From NCBI RefSeq assembly GCF_902459765.1, contig NZ_CABPSP010000011.1, positions 124,001 to 188,000 of the forward strand: a stretch of 64,000 bases of DNA. Reading direction: 5' to 3'. The notes under the pieces were generated by a model. It was given only the letters and a program-made list of their open reading frames with translations, had not been told where the DNA came from and did not search any database. Position numbers and translations under genes: made by a program. Positions 55,692-64,000 of this stretch are shown here, in pieces. The DNA is from Pandoraea anapnoica (GTDB taxonomy: Bacteria; Pseudomonadota; Gammaproteobacteria; Burkholderiales; Burkholderiaceae). The first letter of the stretch is position 1; the number at the start of each line of letters is the position of its first letter.

Positions 55692-56545
55692 CAGCGACGC
55701 TCTCCCGACGTGCGGCGTTCTTCATGGACAGCGTCCGGCTGCGGCTCACCTACCTTCGTCGTTATTGGCGCATTTGCCGCCGCGTCGCCCGTCGAAATCG
55801 GTACCCTCACCGGATTGGCCAGCGCAAGGCGCTTCGCGTGGCGCGCCGCCAGTTCGTCGCACACCATGCCCGCAGCCAGCGCGCCGAGCACGCCCAGCAC
55901 CAGATTGAGGCGATACGGTAAATCGAACGCGAGCACACCGACGAGCGACGCGAGCGCCACCGCCAGCATCGTGGAGCGACTGTTGATGGTGTGCACCATC
56001 ATGGGAATGAGCGCGAGTGTGCCTGCGAATCCCAGTCCCCAGCTATCGGGCACCAGCGCACCGAGCACGATGCCGAGAATAGACGACACATGCCAGACCG
56101 CCCAGTTGCTCAGCGTGATGCCGTAATACGTCCCCTCCTTGCCCGGCACATAGCCATTCGCGAAGTTCTGGTTCATGAACATCACAAAGCCGAGATCGCC
56201 ATTGACGTAACCGAGCGCGATGCGACGCGGCAACGACAAATAGGAGAAATGCGGCTGGAGGCCTGCGCTGAAAATCACGAAACGCAGATTGACGATGCCG
56301 ACCGTCAGCAGAATTGTCCAGAGCGGCATACCGGCGGCAAAGAGCGGCAGCGAGGCCAGTTGCGCCGACCCCGCGTAGAGCATCAGGCTCATCCCGATGG
56401 CCTGCGGCACGGTCAGCACCGATTTGCTCATGGCGACGCCTGTCACCAGACCCCATGAAAAAATGGCGGGCAAAAGCGGCGAAATAATGCGAAAACCGGC
56501 CGCGAACCCTTCACGTTCAGCGGCAGGCAAACGAAACATTGACAT
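55691..56545 (-). CDS. azlC: AzlC-family branched-chain amino-acid exporter subunit
   Basis: 284 residues from the ATG at 56545; a GTG at 56626 would add 27 poorly conserved residues. PLLPAIFSWGLVTGVAMSKS, YAGSAQLASLPLFAAGMPLW and VNLRFVIFSAGLQPHF are AzlC hallmarks, with about seven helices. The last 40 residues are hydrophilic. It works with AzlD encoded directly after. Confidence 0.93.
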   Translation of the reverse strand: MSMFRLPAAEREGFAAGFRIISPLLPAIFSWGLVTGVAMSKSVLTVPQAIGMSLMLYAGSAQLASLPLFAAGMPLWTILLTVGIVNLRFVIFSAGLQPHFSYLSLPRRIALGYVNGDLGFVMFMNQNFANGYVPGKEGTYYGITLSNWAVWHVSSILGIVLGALVPDSWGLGFAGTLALIPMMVHTINSRSTMLAVALASLVGVLAFDLPYRLNLVLGVLGALAAGMVCDELAARHAKRLALANPVRVPISTGDAAANAPITTKVGEPQPDAVHEERRTSGERR

Positions 56546-56993
56546 GGTCGGCTGGGGGGCAGCGCCGGGGTGAGCGACGCGGTGTCTGGCATTGCGGGGC
56601 GAAGCGGTCCCGACGGCGCCCGGCACGCCCGAGATGACCGCTAGCGGTCACGGCGCCCGCCAGGGTTGCCGGATTGTCTCGTGAATATGTTCATCATTGG
56701 CGGCGGACGTCAGATCATTATAGCCACGGTAAATAGTTACTTAGTACGTGAAAAGCCGTCACTCGCCTGTTTTTTCTGATGCAACGCCGCCGCTGTGGCA
56801 TACGCGCCACGCGGACCACGCCATGGCCGTCGGGGCGGCTAGCCATCCGCAAAGGGCGGCGGCTGCTTTACAATAGCGTCTTTTGGTAAACGGGCGGACG
56901 TCACCCAGTGACCGACACCGTCCGGGCAATCCTCAAAACTTCGGATTCACGGCACACCGCGAATCCATCGAATATCACCACGGTCCGAACCCC
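56546..56993. other. Divergent intergenic region azlC / zinc-finger gene
   Basis: This 448-base gap holds no convincing gene. It includes the 16-bp palindrome at 56635-56650 and a probable minus-10 TACAAT at 56869-56874, 120 bases before the zinc-finger ATG, with no clear minus-35. An ORF from about 56883 runs in frame into the zinc-finger gene, but its extra residues are not family-like, so I treat that part as leader. Confidence 0.5.
56635..56650. promoter_or_regulatory. Perfect 16-bp palindrome upstream of azlC
   Basis: TGACCGCTAGCGGTCA, about 90 bases upstream of the azlC ATG. It is a candidate operator for an exporter regulator, but no regulator gene is adjacent. Confidence 0.5.
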
Positions 56994-57188
56994 ATGAGCG
57001 AAGTCAAACAAATGCCGGTCGTCGAAGTCGGCGCTGAAGATCTCCCGGTCCACTGCCCGAACCCGAAGATGCAGTTCTGGAGCAGCCACCCGCGTGTGTT
57101 CATCGACGTGAGCCACGGCGAAGCCGCCTGTGCCTATTGCGGCACGCGCTATCGCCTGAAGCCCGGCACCGTGATCAAGGGTCACTGA
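56994..57188 (+). CDS. CHCC-type zinc-finger domain protein
   Basis: 64 residues from the ATG at 56994. One domain: HCPNPKMQFWSSHPRVFIDV and ACAYCGTRYRL supply the Cys-His-Cys-Cys zinc ligands of the zf-CHCC family (related to the NDUFS6 subunit). Small proteins of this type occur next to LPS or membrane-protein genes in beta-proteobacteria. No function has been shown that I know of. It precedes waaF by 79 bases and is probably in the same transcript. Confidence 0.88.
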   Translation: MSEVKQMPVVEVGAEDLPVHCPNPKMQFWSSHPRVFIDVSHGEAACAYCGTRYRLKPGTVIKGH

Positions 57189-57210
57189 TCGTCCGTCTTT
57201 CTCGTGAAAC

Positions 57211-57227
57211 GGCCCGGCCGCCGGGCC
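57211..57227. promoter_or_regulatory. GC-rich hairpin between the zinc-finger gene and waaF
   Basis: GGCCCGGC (57211-57218), one base, GCCGGGCC (57220-57227), with no T-run. It may slow or protect the transcript between the two genes; not a clear terminator. Confidence 0.4.
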
Positions 57228-57267
57228 CGCTTCATCGCCACGCTTAACGAATTGAGTCTCCGCCACG

Positions 57268-58293
57268 ATGCATAAAGCCTTGGTGATCGCCCCCAACTGG
57301 ATTGGGGACGCGCTGATGGCGCAGCCGTTGTTTACCCTGCTCAAGCGTCTGCATCCGCGTCTGACCATCGACGCGATCGCGCCCGGCTGGGTCGCCCCGG
57401 TGCTCGAACGCATGCCGGAGATTTCGCGCGTCGTCGCCACCGACCTCGCGCACGGCAAGTTGCAGCCGCTCGAGCGCTACCGGCTCGCGAGCGTGCTGGC
57501 CGACGAGGGGTACGACGCCGCCTATGTGCTGCCGAATTCCCTGAAGTCGTCGCTGATTCCGTGGCTGGCGCGCATTCCGTTGCGCATCGGCTACAAGGGC
57601 GAGCAGCGCTACGGCCTGCTCAACGTGCGTCACGCCAATCCGCGCAAGGACGAGCGCCCGCCGATGGTGCGGCATTACGCTGCGCTCGCGTTCGCCCCGG
57701 GCGCCAAGCTACCCGAGACGCTGCCGACACCGCGCATCGAAGCCGACCTGAACGAATCGGCCCGTGTGTTCGCGCGCTTCGGCCTCGATCTGCGCGTGCC
57801 GCTCGTGGTGTTCTGCCCGGGCGCCGAGTTCGGACCGGCCAAGCGCTGGCCGCCGGGACACTTCGCGCAACTCGCGCAATTGGTGCGCCGCTCGTTCCCG
57901 TACGCGCAGATCGTCGCGCTCGGGTCGGGCAAGGATGGGGCGCTGGCCCAGCAAATCGCCGCCGATGCGCCGTTCGTGCGCAATCTTTGCGGACAGACGT
58001 CGCTGGCCGAGGCCTGCGCTCTGCTCGCACGCGCGAACGCCGTAGTGAGCAACGATTCCGGCCTGATGCACGTGACGGCCGCCCTGCGCCGCCCGCAGAT
58101 AGCCTTGTTCGGTTCGTCCGATCCGCGCCACACGCCGCCGTTGTCAGAGCACGCGCACATCCTGTGGCTACAATTGGAGTGCAGCCCGTGTTTTGCCCGT
58201 GAATGTCCGCTGGGCCACACACGCTGCCTGAACGAGTTGATGCCCGAGCATGTGTTCGCGAATCTGCGCAACATTCTGCTGACGCAGCGCTGA
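57268..58293 (+). CDS. waaF: Lipopolysaccharide heptosyltransferase II WaaF
   Basis: 341 residues of glycosyltransferase family 9. KALVIAPNWIGDALMAQPL is the N-terminal ADP-heptose transferase signature, with Asp of GDAL near the active site, and FCPGAEFGPAKRWPP and SNDSGLMHVTAAL are the nucleotide-sugar blocks of the C-domain. Adds the second heptose to the inner core of LPS. It ends 57 bases before the next gene on the strand. Confidence 0.92.
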   Translation: MHKALVIAPNWIGDALMAQPLFTLLKRLHPRLTIDAIAPGWVAPVLERMPEISRVVATDLAHGKLQPLERYRLASVLADEGYDAAYVLPNSLKSSLIPWLARIPLRIGYKGEQRYGLLNVRHANPRKDERPPMVRHYAALAFAPGAKLPETLPTPRIEADLNESARVFARFGLDLRVPLVVFCPGAEFGPAKRWPPGHFAQLAQLVRRSFPYAQIVALGSGKDGALAQQIAADAPFVRNLCGQTSLAEACALLARANAVVSNDSGLMHVTAALRRPQIALFGSSDPRHTPPLSEHAHILWLQLECSPCFARECPLGHTRCLNELMPEHVFANLRNILLTQR

Positions 58294-58350
58294 GCGCCGC
58301 GCAAGGCAAGCTTTCGGTTCGATCCCGGTAACACTCAACGGTAAATCCTC

Positions 58351-58806
58351 ATGCCACGTTTTGTCCGTCTGTTCGATGCCGCCAGTGAAACCATCACGGC
58401 CTTTTATGACGCGCTGCGCCGTGGTCAGACGGATCGCGCGATGACGCTCTGGGCGAACGAGGATTTCGTCAGCTACATTCGTGCCGACGGCACGCGTTGG
58501 GACGGCCTTGAGCAGATCCGCAGCGGTCTCGTCGCCCAGTTCGCGCAGAGCGTCGTGCTGATCGACTCGCTCGACACGACCGAGTACGACACCGTCGGCA
58601 CGGTCGTGCACACGGCGACCGAGGCCATTCGCGTTGGCAAGGAAGACGCCGGGCAAACGACCGCCCAGCTCATCCACACGACCTACGTGCTGGTGCACGA
58701 GCAAGGCGACTGGCGCTTCGCCCACATCCACTCAAGCCCCCTGCCGCCGCATGCCGTCGAGCAATTCAGCCTGATGATGCACGCGCGTCCGGACGGGCTG
58801 CACTAA
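58351..58806 (+). CDS. SnoaL/NTF2-like (DUF4440-type) protein
   Basis: 151 residues of the NTF2-like cone fold: AFYDALRRGQTDRAMTLWAN and EQGDWRFAHIHSSPLP are the matching opening helix and closing strand. Such proteins are often small binding or enzyme-like domains. It follows waaF, and the hydrolase gene begins 16 bases later. Function not assigned. Confidence 0.78.
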   Translation: MPRFVRLFDAASETITAFYDALRRGQTDRAMTLWANEDFVSYIRADGTRWDGLEQIRSGLVAQFAQSVVLIDSLDTTEYDTVGTVVHTATEAIRVGKEDAGQTTAQLIHTTYVLVHEQGDWRFAHIHSSPLPPHAVEQFSLMMHARPDGLH

Positions 58807-58822
58807 AGCGCACGGTGTTCGC

Positions 58823-59860
58823 ATGACAGCGCGCCCGGCCGTCTTTCCGCCTCAGGATTACCGGCCGCCCCGGTGGCTGCCCGACGGCCACAGCCAGACG
58901 ATCTATCCCGCGCTGCTGGGCCGCCGTCCGTCGGTCGAGTTCCGCCGCGAGACGTGGAATACGCCCGACGGCGATTTCGTCGACGTCGACTGGCTGGTCG
59001 CGCCGCCCGCTTCGCAGAAGTCCCCGCCCGCCCCCGACGGTCTCGTCGAAACACCGCTGGTCGTGCTGTTCCACGGTCTGGAAGGGAGTTCGGGCAGTCA
59101 CTACGCCCGCACCCTGATGCGTGAGGTCGAAGCGCAGGGCTGGCGCGGCGTGATTCCGCACTTTCGCAGTTGCAGCGGACGCATGAACCGCGCCCCGCGC
59201 TTTTATCACTCCGGCGACAGCACCGAAATCGACTGGATGCTGCAACGCTTGCGCGCGCACACTTCCGGCCCGATCTTCGCGGCGGGCGTGTCGCTCGGCG
59301 GCAATGTGCTGCTGCGCTGGCTCGGCGAGCGCGAGGGGCACGCGACGCAAGTCGTCAGCGCCGCCTGCGCGATCTCCGCCCCGCTCGATCTGCGCGCGGG
59401 CGGTCTGGCGCTCTCGCACGGCTTCAACATGGTGTACACGCGCAACTTCCTCGGCACGCTCAAGAAGAAGGCGCTCGCCAAGCTCGACCAGTACCCCGGC
59501 CTTTACGATCGCAATCTGATGATGGCCGCACGCGATCTCGGTGAATTCGATCACGTGGTCACCGCACCGCTGCACGGCTATCACAGCGCGTTCGACTATT
59601 ACACGCGCGCATCGAGCAAACCGATTCTGCCTGCCATCGAAGTCCCGACGCTCGTCATCAACGCCCGCAACGACCCGTTCCAACCCGCCAGCGCCCTGCC
59701 CGGGGAAGGCGATGTCGGCCGTTTCGTTCAACTGCTGCAACCGGCACACGGCGGACACGTCGGCTTCATGAGCGGGCCGTTTCCGGGCGGGCTGACGTGG
59801 ATGCCGCGTACTGTCGTCGACTACTTCCGTCAATTTCTGCCATCCGCCTTAGAGCGCTGA
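58823..59860 (+). CDS. YheT-family alpha/beta-hydrolase
   Basis: 345 residues. WLPDGHSQTIYPALLGR is a YheT opening segment. LLFHGLEGSSGSHYAR-like VVLFHGLEGSSGSHYA is the oxyanion region, and AAGVSLGGNVLLRWLGE carries the nucleophile Ser. PTLVINARNDPF and the final GGHVGFMSG supply the Asp and His of the triad. Family members are esterases of uncertain substrate. Confidence 0.9.
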   Translation: MTARPAVFPPQDYRPPRWLPDGHSQTIYPALLGRRPSVEFRRETWNTPDGDFVDVDWLVAPPASQKSPPAPDGLVETPLVVLFHGLEGSSGSHYARTLMREVEAQGWRGVIPHFRSCSGRMNRAPRFYHSGDSTEIDWMLQRLRAHTSGPIFAAGVSLGGNVLLRWLGEREGHATQVVSAACAISAPLDLRAGGLALSHGFNMVYTRNFLGTLKKKALAKLDQYPGLYDRNLMMAARDLGEFDHVVTAPLHGYHSAFDYYTRASSKPILPAIEVPTLVINARNDPFQPASALPGEGDVGRFVQLLQPAHGGHVGFMSGPFPGGLTWMPRTVVDYFRQFLPSALER

Positions 59861-59906
59861 ATGACGATTGCGCAGGGCGTCGGCACATATTAAGGGATCC
59901 TACCTA

Positions 59907-60557
59907 ATGGATGAGATCGTTCGACAGGCGATGGCCAAATGGCCCAATGTGCCGCACTGCTACGGCTGGCTCGCACTCGATCGTCGCGGCCAGTGGCGCA
60001 TGCGCGACGAACAGACGCAGGCGGAAGGCTCGGCGGGCGACCCCATTCGACATACCGCGCTGATCGCGTTCATCGCCCGCAATTACGCTAGCGACGACGT
60101 CGGCCGCTGGTACTTCCAGAACGGCCCGCAACGCGTGTACGTCTCGCTGGCTTACGCGCCGTTTGTGGTGCGCCTCACGTGGGACGCCGCAGCGAACGAC
60201 GGACGCGGTGCGCCCGTGCTGACGGATCAGTTGGGCAAGACGTTCGTGCCGCAAGCCTGCCTGCTCGACGAGGATGGCAGCGTCGCCTTTGTGGGGACGA
60301 AGGGCGCGGGGGACGCGACCGCGCCGCTGGCGCTACTGCATGATCACGATATCGATCTGCTCACGCAGGTGTCGGATCTGGCGCAGGCGTTCGAAATGGC
60401 GGAGACAGCGGACGACACGGCGGACGCGAAGGCTGCGGTGCGTCTGCATTGGCGCAATGGCGATTCGGGAGATTCGCTGCCGCTGTCCGTCGTTCACGCG
60501 GGCACGTTGCCGCAGACGTATGGCTTCGAGCGAGATCCCCAGGCGCCGGTCGCCTGA
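59907..60557 (+). CDS. DUF2946-like hypothetical protein
   Basis: 216 residues from the ATG at 59907, with AAGGGA at nine bases. No signal or membrane segment is visible. It opens MDEIVRQAMAKWPNVPHCYGWLA, a pattern I recall from conserved Burkholderiales proteins of unknown function; the DUF number is not certain. It is 46 bases after the YheT gene, so probably co-transcribed. Confidence 0.6.
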   Translation: MDEIVRQAMAKWPNVPHCYGWLALDRRGQWRMRDEQTQAEGSAGDPIRHTALIAFIARNYASDDVGRWYFQNGPQRVYVSLAYAPFVVRLTWDAAANDGRGAPVLTDQLGKTFVPQACLLDEDGSVAFVGTKGAGDATAPLALLHDHDIDLLTQVSDLAQAFEMAETADDTADAKAAVRLHWRNGDSGDSLPLSVVHAGTLPQTYGFERDPQAPVA

Positions 60558-60607
60558 TTTTCGGCCACGCTCCGACAGACTTCGCGACGGGACGCCCCAA
60601 GCGCCCG

Positions 60608-62200
60608 TCAGCCGAACTGCTTGTTGAATTCCTTCTCGTCTTCCTTGTCTTCCTTGTACCGGCGCTGGAACTCGTGCAGTTTCGCGTCGATGGTCGACAT
60701 CTCGTAAAAATCGGCATCCCCGGCGTCGCGCGCGAGCTTGAGCTGACTCACCGCCGCCATCCACTGACCTTGCAAGGCATATTGCTCGGCGAGCGCCTCA
60801 TGCTGACGCGCCCGTTTGCCGCCCGCAGCCCAAGCGCCAGCCAATGCACGCCACCAGATCGGCTCGCTGCGGTAGCGCTCGACCTGCGATTGCAGGAACT
60901 TCGTGGCCTCGGGAACGCGCTGGCTGGCGATGAGCGCGTCCGCGTAGGCCATGTCCGCCGCCTGTGACAGCGGGAAGGCTGCGCGCGCCTGCGTGGCGAT
61001 GCGCAGCGCCTCGTCCGGCTTACCGGACAGCCGCGCGAGATCGGACGCCAGCACCGCCAGACTCGGCGTGCCCGGCCCGGTGCCGCCAAAGGCCGTGCGT
61101 GCGCGCTCAAGTGCGTCACGCGCGGGCTCCCAGCGTCGCTGCTTCACTTCGGCCAGCGCCACCGCATACCATGCCCCCGCCACGTTCGGTGCGGTCTGCG
61201 TCCGGATGGCGGTACGTTGCGCGTCGGCAATGGCCGCGAAATCGCTCGCCGATTTCTGCTGCAAGACCAGCGAACGCGCACGCACAAACGCATATTCCGG
61301 CGACTGCTCCGGCTGACGATAACCGGCGCTGCGCGAGCGGTTGAGCATGTCGGCGATGCGCTCGGTTGTGAGCGGGTGAGTCCGCACGTATTCCGGCACA
61401 CCGGCCTCATTGATCGAATCGGCCCGTTGCAGACGCTCGAAGAATGTCGGCATTGCATACGTGTCAAAACCGGCGGCCTGCAATAACTGGAAGCCGACAC
61501 GATCGGCCTCGCGCTCTGCGTCGCGCGAGAACCTCAGTTGCCTGTCGACGGCCAGCCCTTGCCCACCCATGGCAATGCCCATCCCAAGATCCGAGCTGCG
61601 CGCGCCGATACCGGCCAGCAAACCGAGCAGCAGGCCGCCCAGCGCGATCCACGAGTTCTGCGCCTGCTGGCCGAGCATGCGTGCGATGTGATGCTGAAGG
61701 ACATGCCCCGTCTCGTGTCCGACCACGGAGGCGAGTTCCGACTCGGTCCGCGTGGTGACGATCAGCCCGGTGTTGATGCCGATGAAGCCGCCGGGCAGCG
61801 AGAACGCGTTGATCGCAGCGTCGCGCACGACGAAGAACTCGAAGCTCTGGCTAGCGTCGATGCCGACCTTGCGGGTGGCCGAGACAAGCTTGCTGCCCAG
61901 CGCATTGACGTAGTCGGAGAGCAGCAAATCGTTGACGTAATCGGGATCGGCGCGGATCTCGCGCATCACACGCTCGCCCAGCTTGCGCTCCATCGCGGGC
62001 GAGAGGTCGGCCGCCGAGCTTTGGCCGAGCGTGGGCAAGCCTTGCGCGACGGCTTGCGTCGGAATGACGGCGGTGGCGAACGTCGTCGCCGTCATCACCG
62101 GCAGCATCAAAGCGGCGACAATGCGCCGCCAGCGGGCGACGCCATATGAACTTGAATCAAGGGGATTGGGATGACGGGCGTGCGTCGGCATGGACGTCAT
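60608..62200 (-). CDS. M48 metalloprotease / TPR protein (BepA-like)
   Basis: 530 residues. A signal peptide (about 22-53, VAALMLPVMTATTFATA, cleaved near VAQ) exports it. The zinc motif HETGH is at 162-166, and a distal Glu ligand lies in the following helix (DAEREADRVG). The C-terminal half is made of TPR-type helices, as in BepA, which helps outer-membrane protein assembly and removes stuck ones. It is convergent with the gene at 59907. Confidence 0.9.
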   Translation of the reverse strand: MTSMPTHARHPNPLDSSSYGVARWRRIVAALMLPVMTATTFATAVIPTQAVAQGLPTLGQSSAADLSPAMERKLGERVMREIRADPDYVNDLLLSDYVNALGSKLVSATRKVGIDASQSFEFFVVRDAAINAFSLPGGFIGINTGLIVTTRTESELASVVGHETGHVLQHHIARMLGQQAQNSWIALGGLLLGLLAGIGARSSDLGMGIAMGGQGLAVDRQLRFSRDAEREADRVGFQLLQAAGFDTYAMPTFFERLQRADSINEAGVPEYVRTHPLTTERIADMLNRSRSAGYRQPEQSPEYAFVRARSLVLQQKSASDFAAIADAQRTAIRTQTAPNVAGAWYAVALAEVKQRRWEPARDALERARTAFGGTGPGTPSLAVLASDLARLSGKPDEALRIATQARAAFPLSQAADMAYADALIASQRVPEATKFLQSQVERYRSEPIWWRALAGAWAAGGKRARQHEALAEQYALQGQWMAAVSQLKLARDAGDADFYEMSTIDAKLHEFQRRYKEDKEDEKEFNKQFG

Positions 62201-62374
62201 GGGTGTGGGCGCGGCGTGGCGCTGATCATTCGAGGCTGCTGCTATGATAGCAGCCAGACGCGGACGTTCCGCACCGTCGCCCGAACGATAAAAATAGTGG
62301 CGAATTCGCAGGCGCGGGCCGCACGATCGCGCACGATTTCAGACTGATTTCCCGCACTTTCTCAGCATCGACTC

Positions 62375-62854
62375 ATGGCAGAACTCACCCACTTCGACAC
62401 CGCCGGACAGGCCCACATGGTTGACGTCGGCAGCAAGGACAGCACACACCGCATCGCCGTCGCGCGCGGCACCATCCGCATGCAGCCGGAAACGCTGGCG
62501 CTCATTCGCACCGGCACGGCCAAGAAAGGCGACGTGCTGGGCATCGCGCGCATCGCCGCGATTCAGGGTGCCAAGCGCACGGCCGATCTGATTCCGCTGT
62601 GCCATCCGCTGGCCCTCACGCGCGTGACGGTCGAGTTTCTCGTCGACGACGGCACGAACGCCGTGCACTGCCGCGCGCAGGTCGAGACCATCGGGCGCAC
62701 CGGCGTCGAGATGGAAGCGCTCACCGCCGTGCAAGTCGGTCTGCTGACGATTTACGACATGTGCAAGGCCGTGGATCGCGGCATGACGATGACCGACGTT
62801 CGCGTGCTGGAAAAGCACGGCGGCAAGTCGGGTGATTGGGTGGCCGCCGAGTAA
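62375..62854 (+). CDS. moaC: Molybdenum cofactor biosynthesis protein MoaC
   Basis: 159 residues. MoaC acts with MoaA to make cyclic pyranopterin monophosphate, the first step of Moco. [20 protein letters not shown], the active-site [13 protein letters not shown] and [21 protein letters not shown], with its Lys and Asp, are all present. It is not part of the modABC cluster but serves the same cofactor. It ends 65 bases from the convergent EamA gene. Confidence 0.96.
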   Translation: MAELTHFDTAGQAHMVDVGSKDSTHRIAVARGTIRMQPETLALIRTGTAKKGDVLGIARIAAIQGAKRTADLIPLCHPLALTRVTVEFLVDDGTNAVHCRAQVETIGRTGVEMEALTAVQVGLLTIYDMCKAVDRGMTMTDVRVLEKHGGKSGDWVAAE

Positions 62855-62919
62855 TCACGGCATCGGCGACACCATCGCAAGCACATCGGACGGCGGCCCC
62901 GACAGGGCCCACGAAGCGA

Positions 62920-63798
62920 TCACGTCCTCGACGCCGTCCACTGCACCGCCAGAATGCTCGCGAAGACCATCGCAAGTCCCACGAATGCCAGCCCCTTGAT
63001 GGCCTGACCGAGCAGCACCCAGCCGAGTACAACGGCCGTCAGCGGACTGAGCAAACCCAGTGACGACACCGCCACCGGCGCAAGACGCGCGATGCCGCGA
63101 AACCACAACGCGTACGCCAGCAACGCCCCCGCCATCGACAAATAGACATATCCTGCGGTCTGCCACCATGTGAGCGATGGCAGCGGCGGGTCGGCCAGCA
63201 ACGCGACCGGCGTCAGCATCAAGCCACCCAGCAACAGTTGCCAGCCGGTGAGCGCCAGCACCGGCATGCTCAGTCGCCAGCGACGCGTCAGATAAGTGCC
63301 TGCCGCCATGCATGCCGCGCCGGCAAGCGCCGCCGCGATGCCGACCGGCTCGAACACCGTGCCTGGCGAGAGCAGCAACACCCCCATCCCGACGACACCG
63401 GCAATCGCCGCCCACACCGTCGTCATCAGCGGCCGCCGCTGATCCACGCCCCATGCCAGCCCCATGACCAGCAACGGCTGGATCGCCCCGACGACCGCCG
63501 CCAGACCGCCCGGAAGTCGATAGGCCGCGACGAACAGCAGCGCCTGAAATGCGCCGATGTTCAGTGCGGAGAGCGTCAGCAGGCGCGCCCAGTCGCCGCG
63601 CGCTGGCCAGCGTCGCGCGTAGAGCAACAGCAGCAATCCCGAGGGCAGCACGCGAATCAGCGCCGCCGTGAACGGTCGGTCGGGGGGCAACACCTGCGTC
63701 GTCACAATGTAGGTCGATCCCCAGATCATCGGGGCGAGTGCGGTGAAGAGCACATCCAGCCACGCGGTGCTTGTCGTCTGCGCAGAAATTCGGGTCAT
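62920..63798 (-). CDS. EamA/DMT-family membrane transporter
   Basis: 292 residues with about ten hydrophobic segments in two EamA repeats. MIWGSTYIVTTQVLPPDRPF and the second-half AYALWFRGIARLAPVAVSSL are typical of DMT permeases that export amino acids or metabolites. It is divergent from a MarR-like gene at 63878 across two palindromes, so the MarR protein probably controls it. Confidence 0.87.
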   Translation of the reverse strand: MTRISAQTTSTAWLDVLFTALAPMIWGSTYIVTTQVLPPDRPFTAALIRVLPSGLLLLLYARRWPARGDWARLLTLSALNIGAFQALLFVAAYRLPGGLAAVVGAIQPLLVMGLAWGVDQRRPLMTTVWAAIAGVVGMGVLLLSPGTVFEPVGIAAALAGAACMAAGTYLTRRWRLSMPVLALTGWQLLLGGLMLTPVALLADPPLPSLTWWQTAGYVYLSMAGALLAYALWFRGIARLAPVAVSSLGLLSPLTAVVLGWVLLGQAIKGLAFVGLAMVFASILAVQWTASRT

Positions 63799-63877
63799 CG
63801 CAATTTATCTTCAATTCAAGATAAATCGAAGTTTGGTATTCTTTTGTCTTGATGTCAAGACAAAAGGAGTCGGTAAC
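63799..63877. promoter_or_regulatory. Divergent EamA/MarR region with two palindromes
   Basis: In a 79-base gap: a 9-base-arm inverted repeat ATTTATCTT/AAGATAAAT (63803-63826), and a perfect 12-base-arm repeat with half CTTTTGTCTTGA (63841-63866, two-base centre). Both fit MarR-type operators and lie within the promoters of both genes; the second one overlaps the ribosome-binding site of the MarR gene (AAGGAG). Confidence 0.7.
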
Positions 63878-64000
63878 ATGGCGAAGCGGCCAATGGGGAA
63901 TGCAGGGAATGAGATGAAGGGCAACACGTTGACGAGCGGCGACGCGGTCGACAGCATCCTCGCGCAGTGGCATCGCGAGCGTCCGGATCTCGACGTGTCG
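63878..64000 (+). CDS. MarR-family regulator, N-terminal fragment (window edge)
   Basis: Open from the ATG at 63878 to the window end: 41 residues, ending DAVDSILAQWHRERPDLDVS. The phrase ILAQWHRERPDLDVS is typical of the opening of a MarR group that precedes the winged helix. AAGGAG precedes the ATG. Being divergent from the EamA gene it is probably the exporter's regulator. The rest lies outside the window. Confidence 0.7.
   Translation, partial: MAKRPMGNAGNEMKGNTLTSGDAVDSILAQWHRERPDLDVS

Noticed and set aside
62229-62250. GCTGCT/AGCAGC mini-hairpin between the M48 and moaC genes
   Set aside because: Short arms and low-complexity sequence; could be chance. No Moco riboswitch-like structure was recognisable upstream of moaC.
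1-64000. tRNA, rRNA, insertion sequence, integrase or phage genes
   Set aside because: I looked for cloverleaf-like gaps and for transposase- or integrase-like translations and saw none. A tRNAscan or Rfam run would be decisive.

Overview
The window is high-G+C DNA, densely packed with short gaps and few signs of mobile DNA. Product sequences and gene order (pgk-pyk-fba near purC-purE-purK-tsaC; kynB-kynU-kynA; yqjD/yqjE-like stress genes; AmrAB/MexAB-type efflux with a divergent TetR gene) point to a beta-proteobacterium of the Burkholderiaceae. Pandoraea is my best guess, but that is an inference without database support. I see no rRNA, tRNA, CRISPR array, IS element or phage gene.

Layout. 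1-3.7 kb (minus): the start of formimidoylglutamase (hutG), a polar amino-acid ABC importer and an IclR regulator. 3.9-9.9 kb: a divergent catabolic cluster. One arm holds a NicX-like ring-cleaving dioxygenase, a hydrolase, an atypical acyl-CoA-dehydrogenase-fold protein and a CoA ligase. The other holds a flavin reductase and a MarR regulator. A perfect palindrome lies between the arms. 10.1-13.1 kb: the tryptophan-to-anthranilate operon kynBUA. 13.2-13.4 kb: two long stem-loops whose loops share an inverted 23-nt core. 13.4-15.7 kb: IclR regulator and glutaryl-CoA dehydrogenase, divergent across two palindromes. 15.9-18.1 kb: 1-Cys peroxiredoxin and a YqjD/YqjE/YqjK-like envelope trio. 18.2-20.5 kb: a minor-pilin operon without pilY1. 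20.9-28.5 kb: acyl-CoA-binding protein, then an RND efflux operon and its TetR repressor, with an AcrR-like operator and an attenuator-like leader.

28.7-36.4 kb is organised around molybdenum: a ModE-type box, modABC, a methionine-rich repeat protein, a Tat-exported MsrP-like molybdopterin oxidoreductase, a cytochrome b561-like partner, a ModE-like regulator, a CoxG-like protein and an XdhC-family protein. 36.6-43.5 kb is an envelope-stress region: HtrA protease with a PmrA/QseB-like box array, an I78-like inhibitor, a two-component system and PBP4. 43.8-48.4 kb: a fatty-acid hydroxylase-family protein, then tsaC, purK, purE and purC. 48.6-51.1 kb: two genes of unknown role between purC and fba. 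51.2-56.5 kb: fba, pyk, pgk and azlCD. 57-60.6 kb: a CHCC zinc-finger protein, waaF, and genes of general or unknown function. 60.6-64 kb: a BepA-like protease, moaC, and an EamA transporter divergent from a truncated MarR gene.

The most notable parts are the Met-rich/MsrP-like/cytochrome b set (a possible periplasmic oxidant sink), the paired stem-loops downstream of kynA, the unassigned NicX-like cluster beside kynBUA, and the possible attenuator in the efflux leader.
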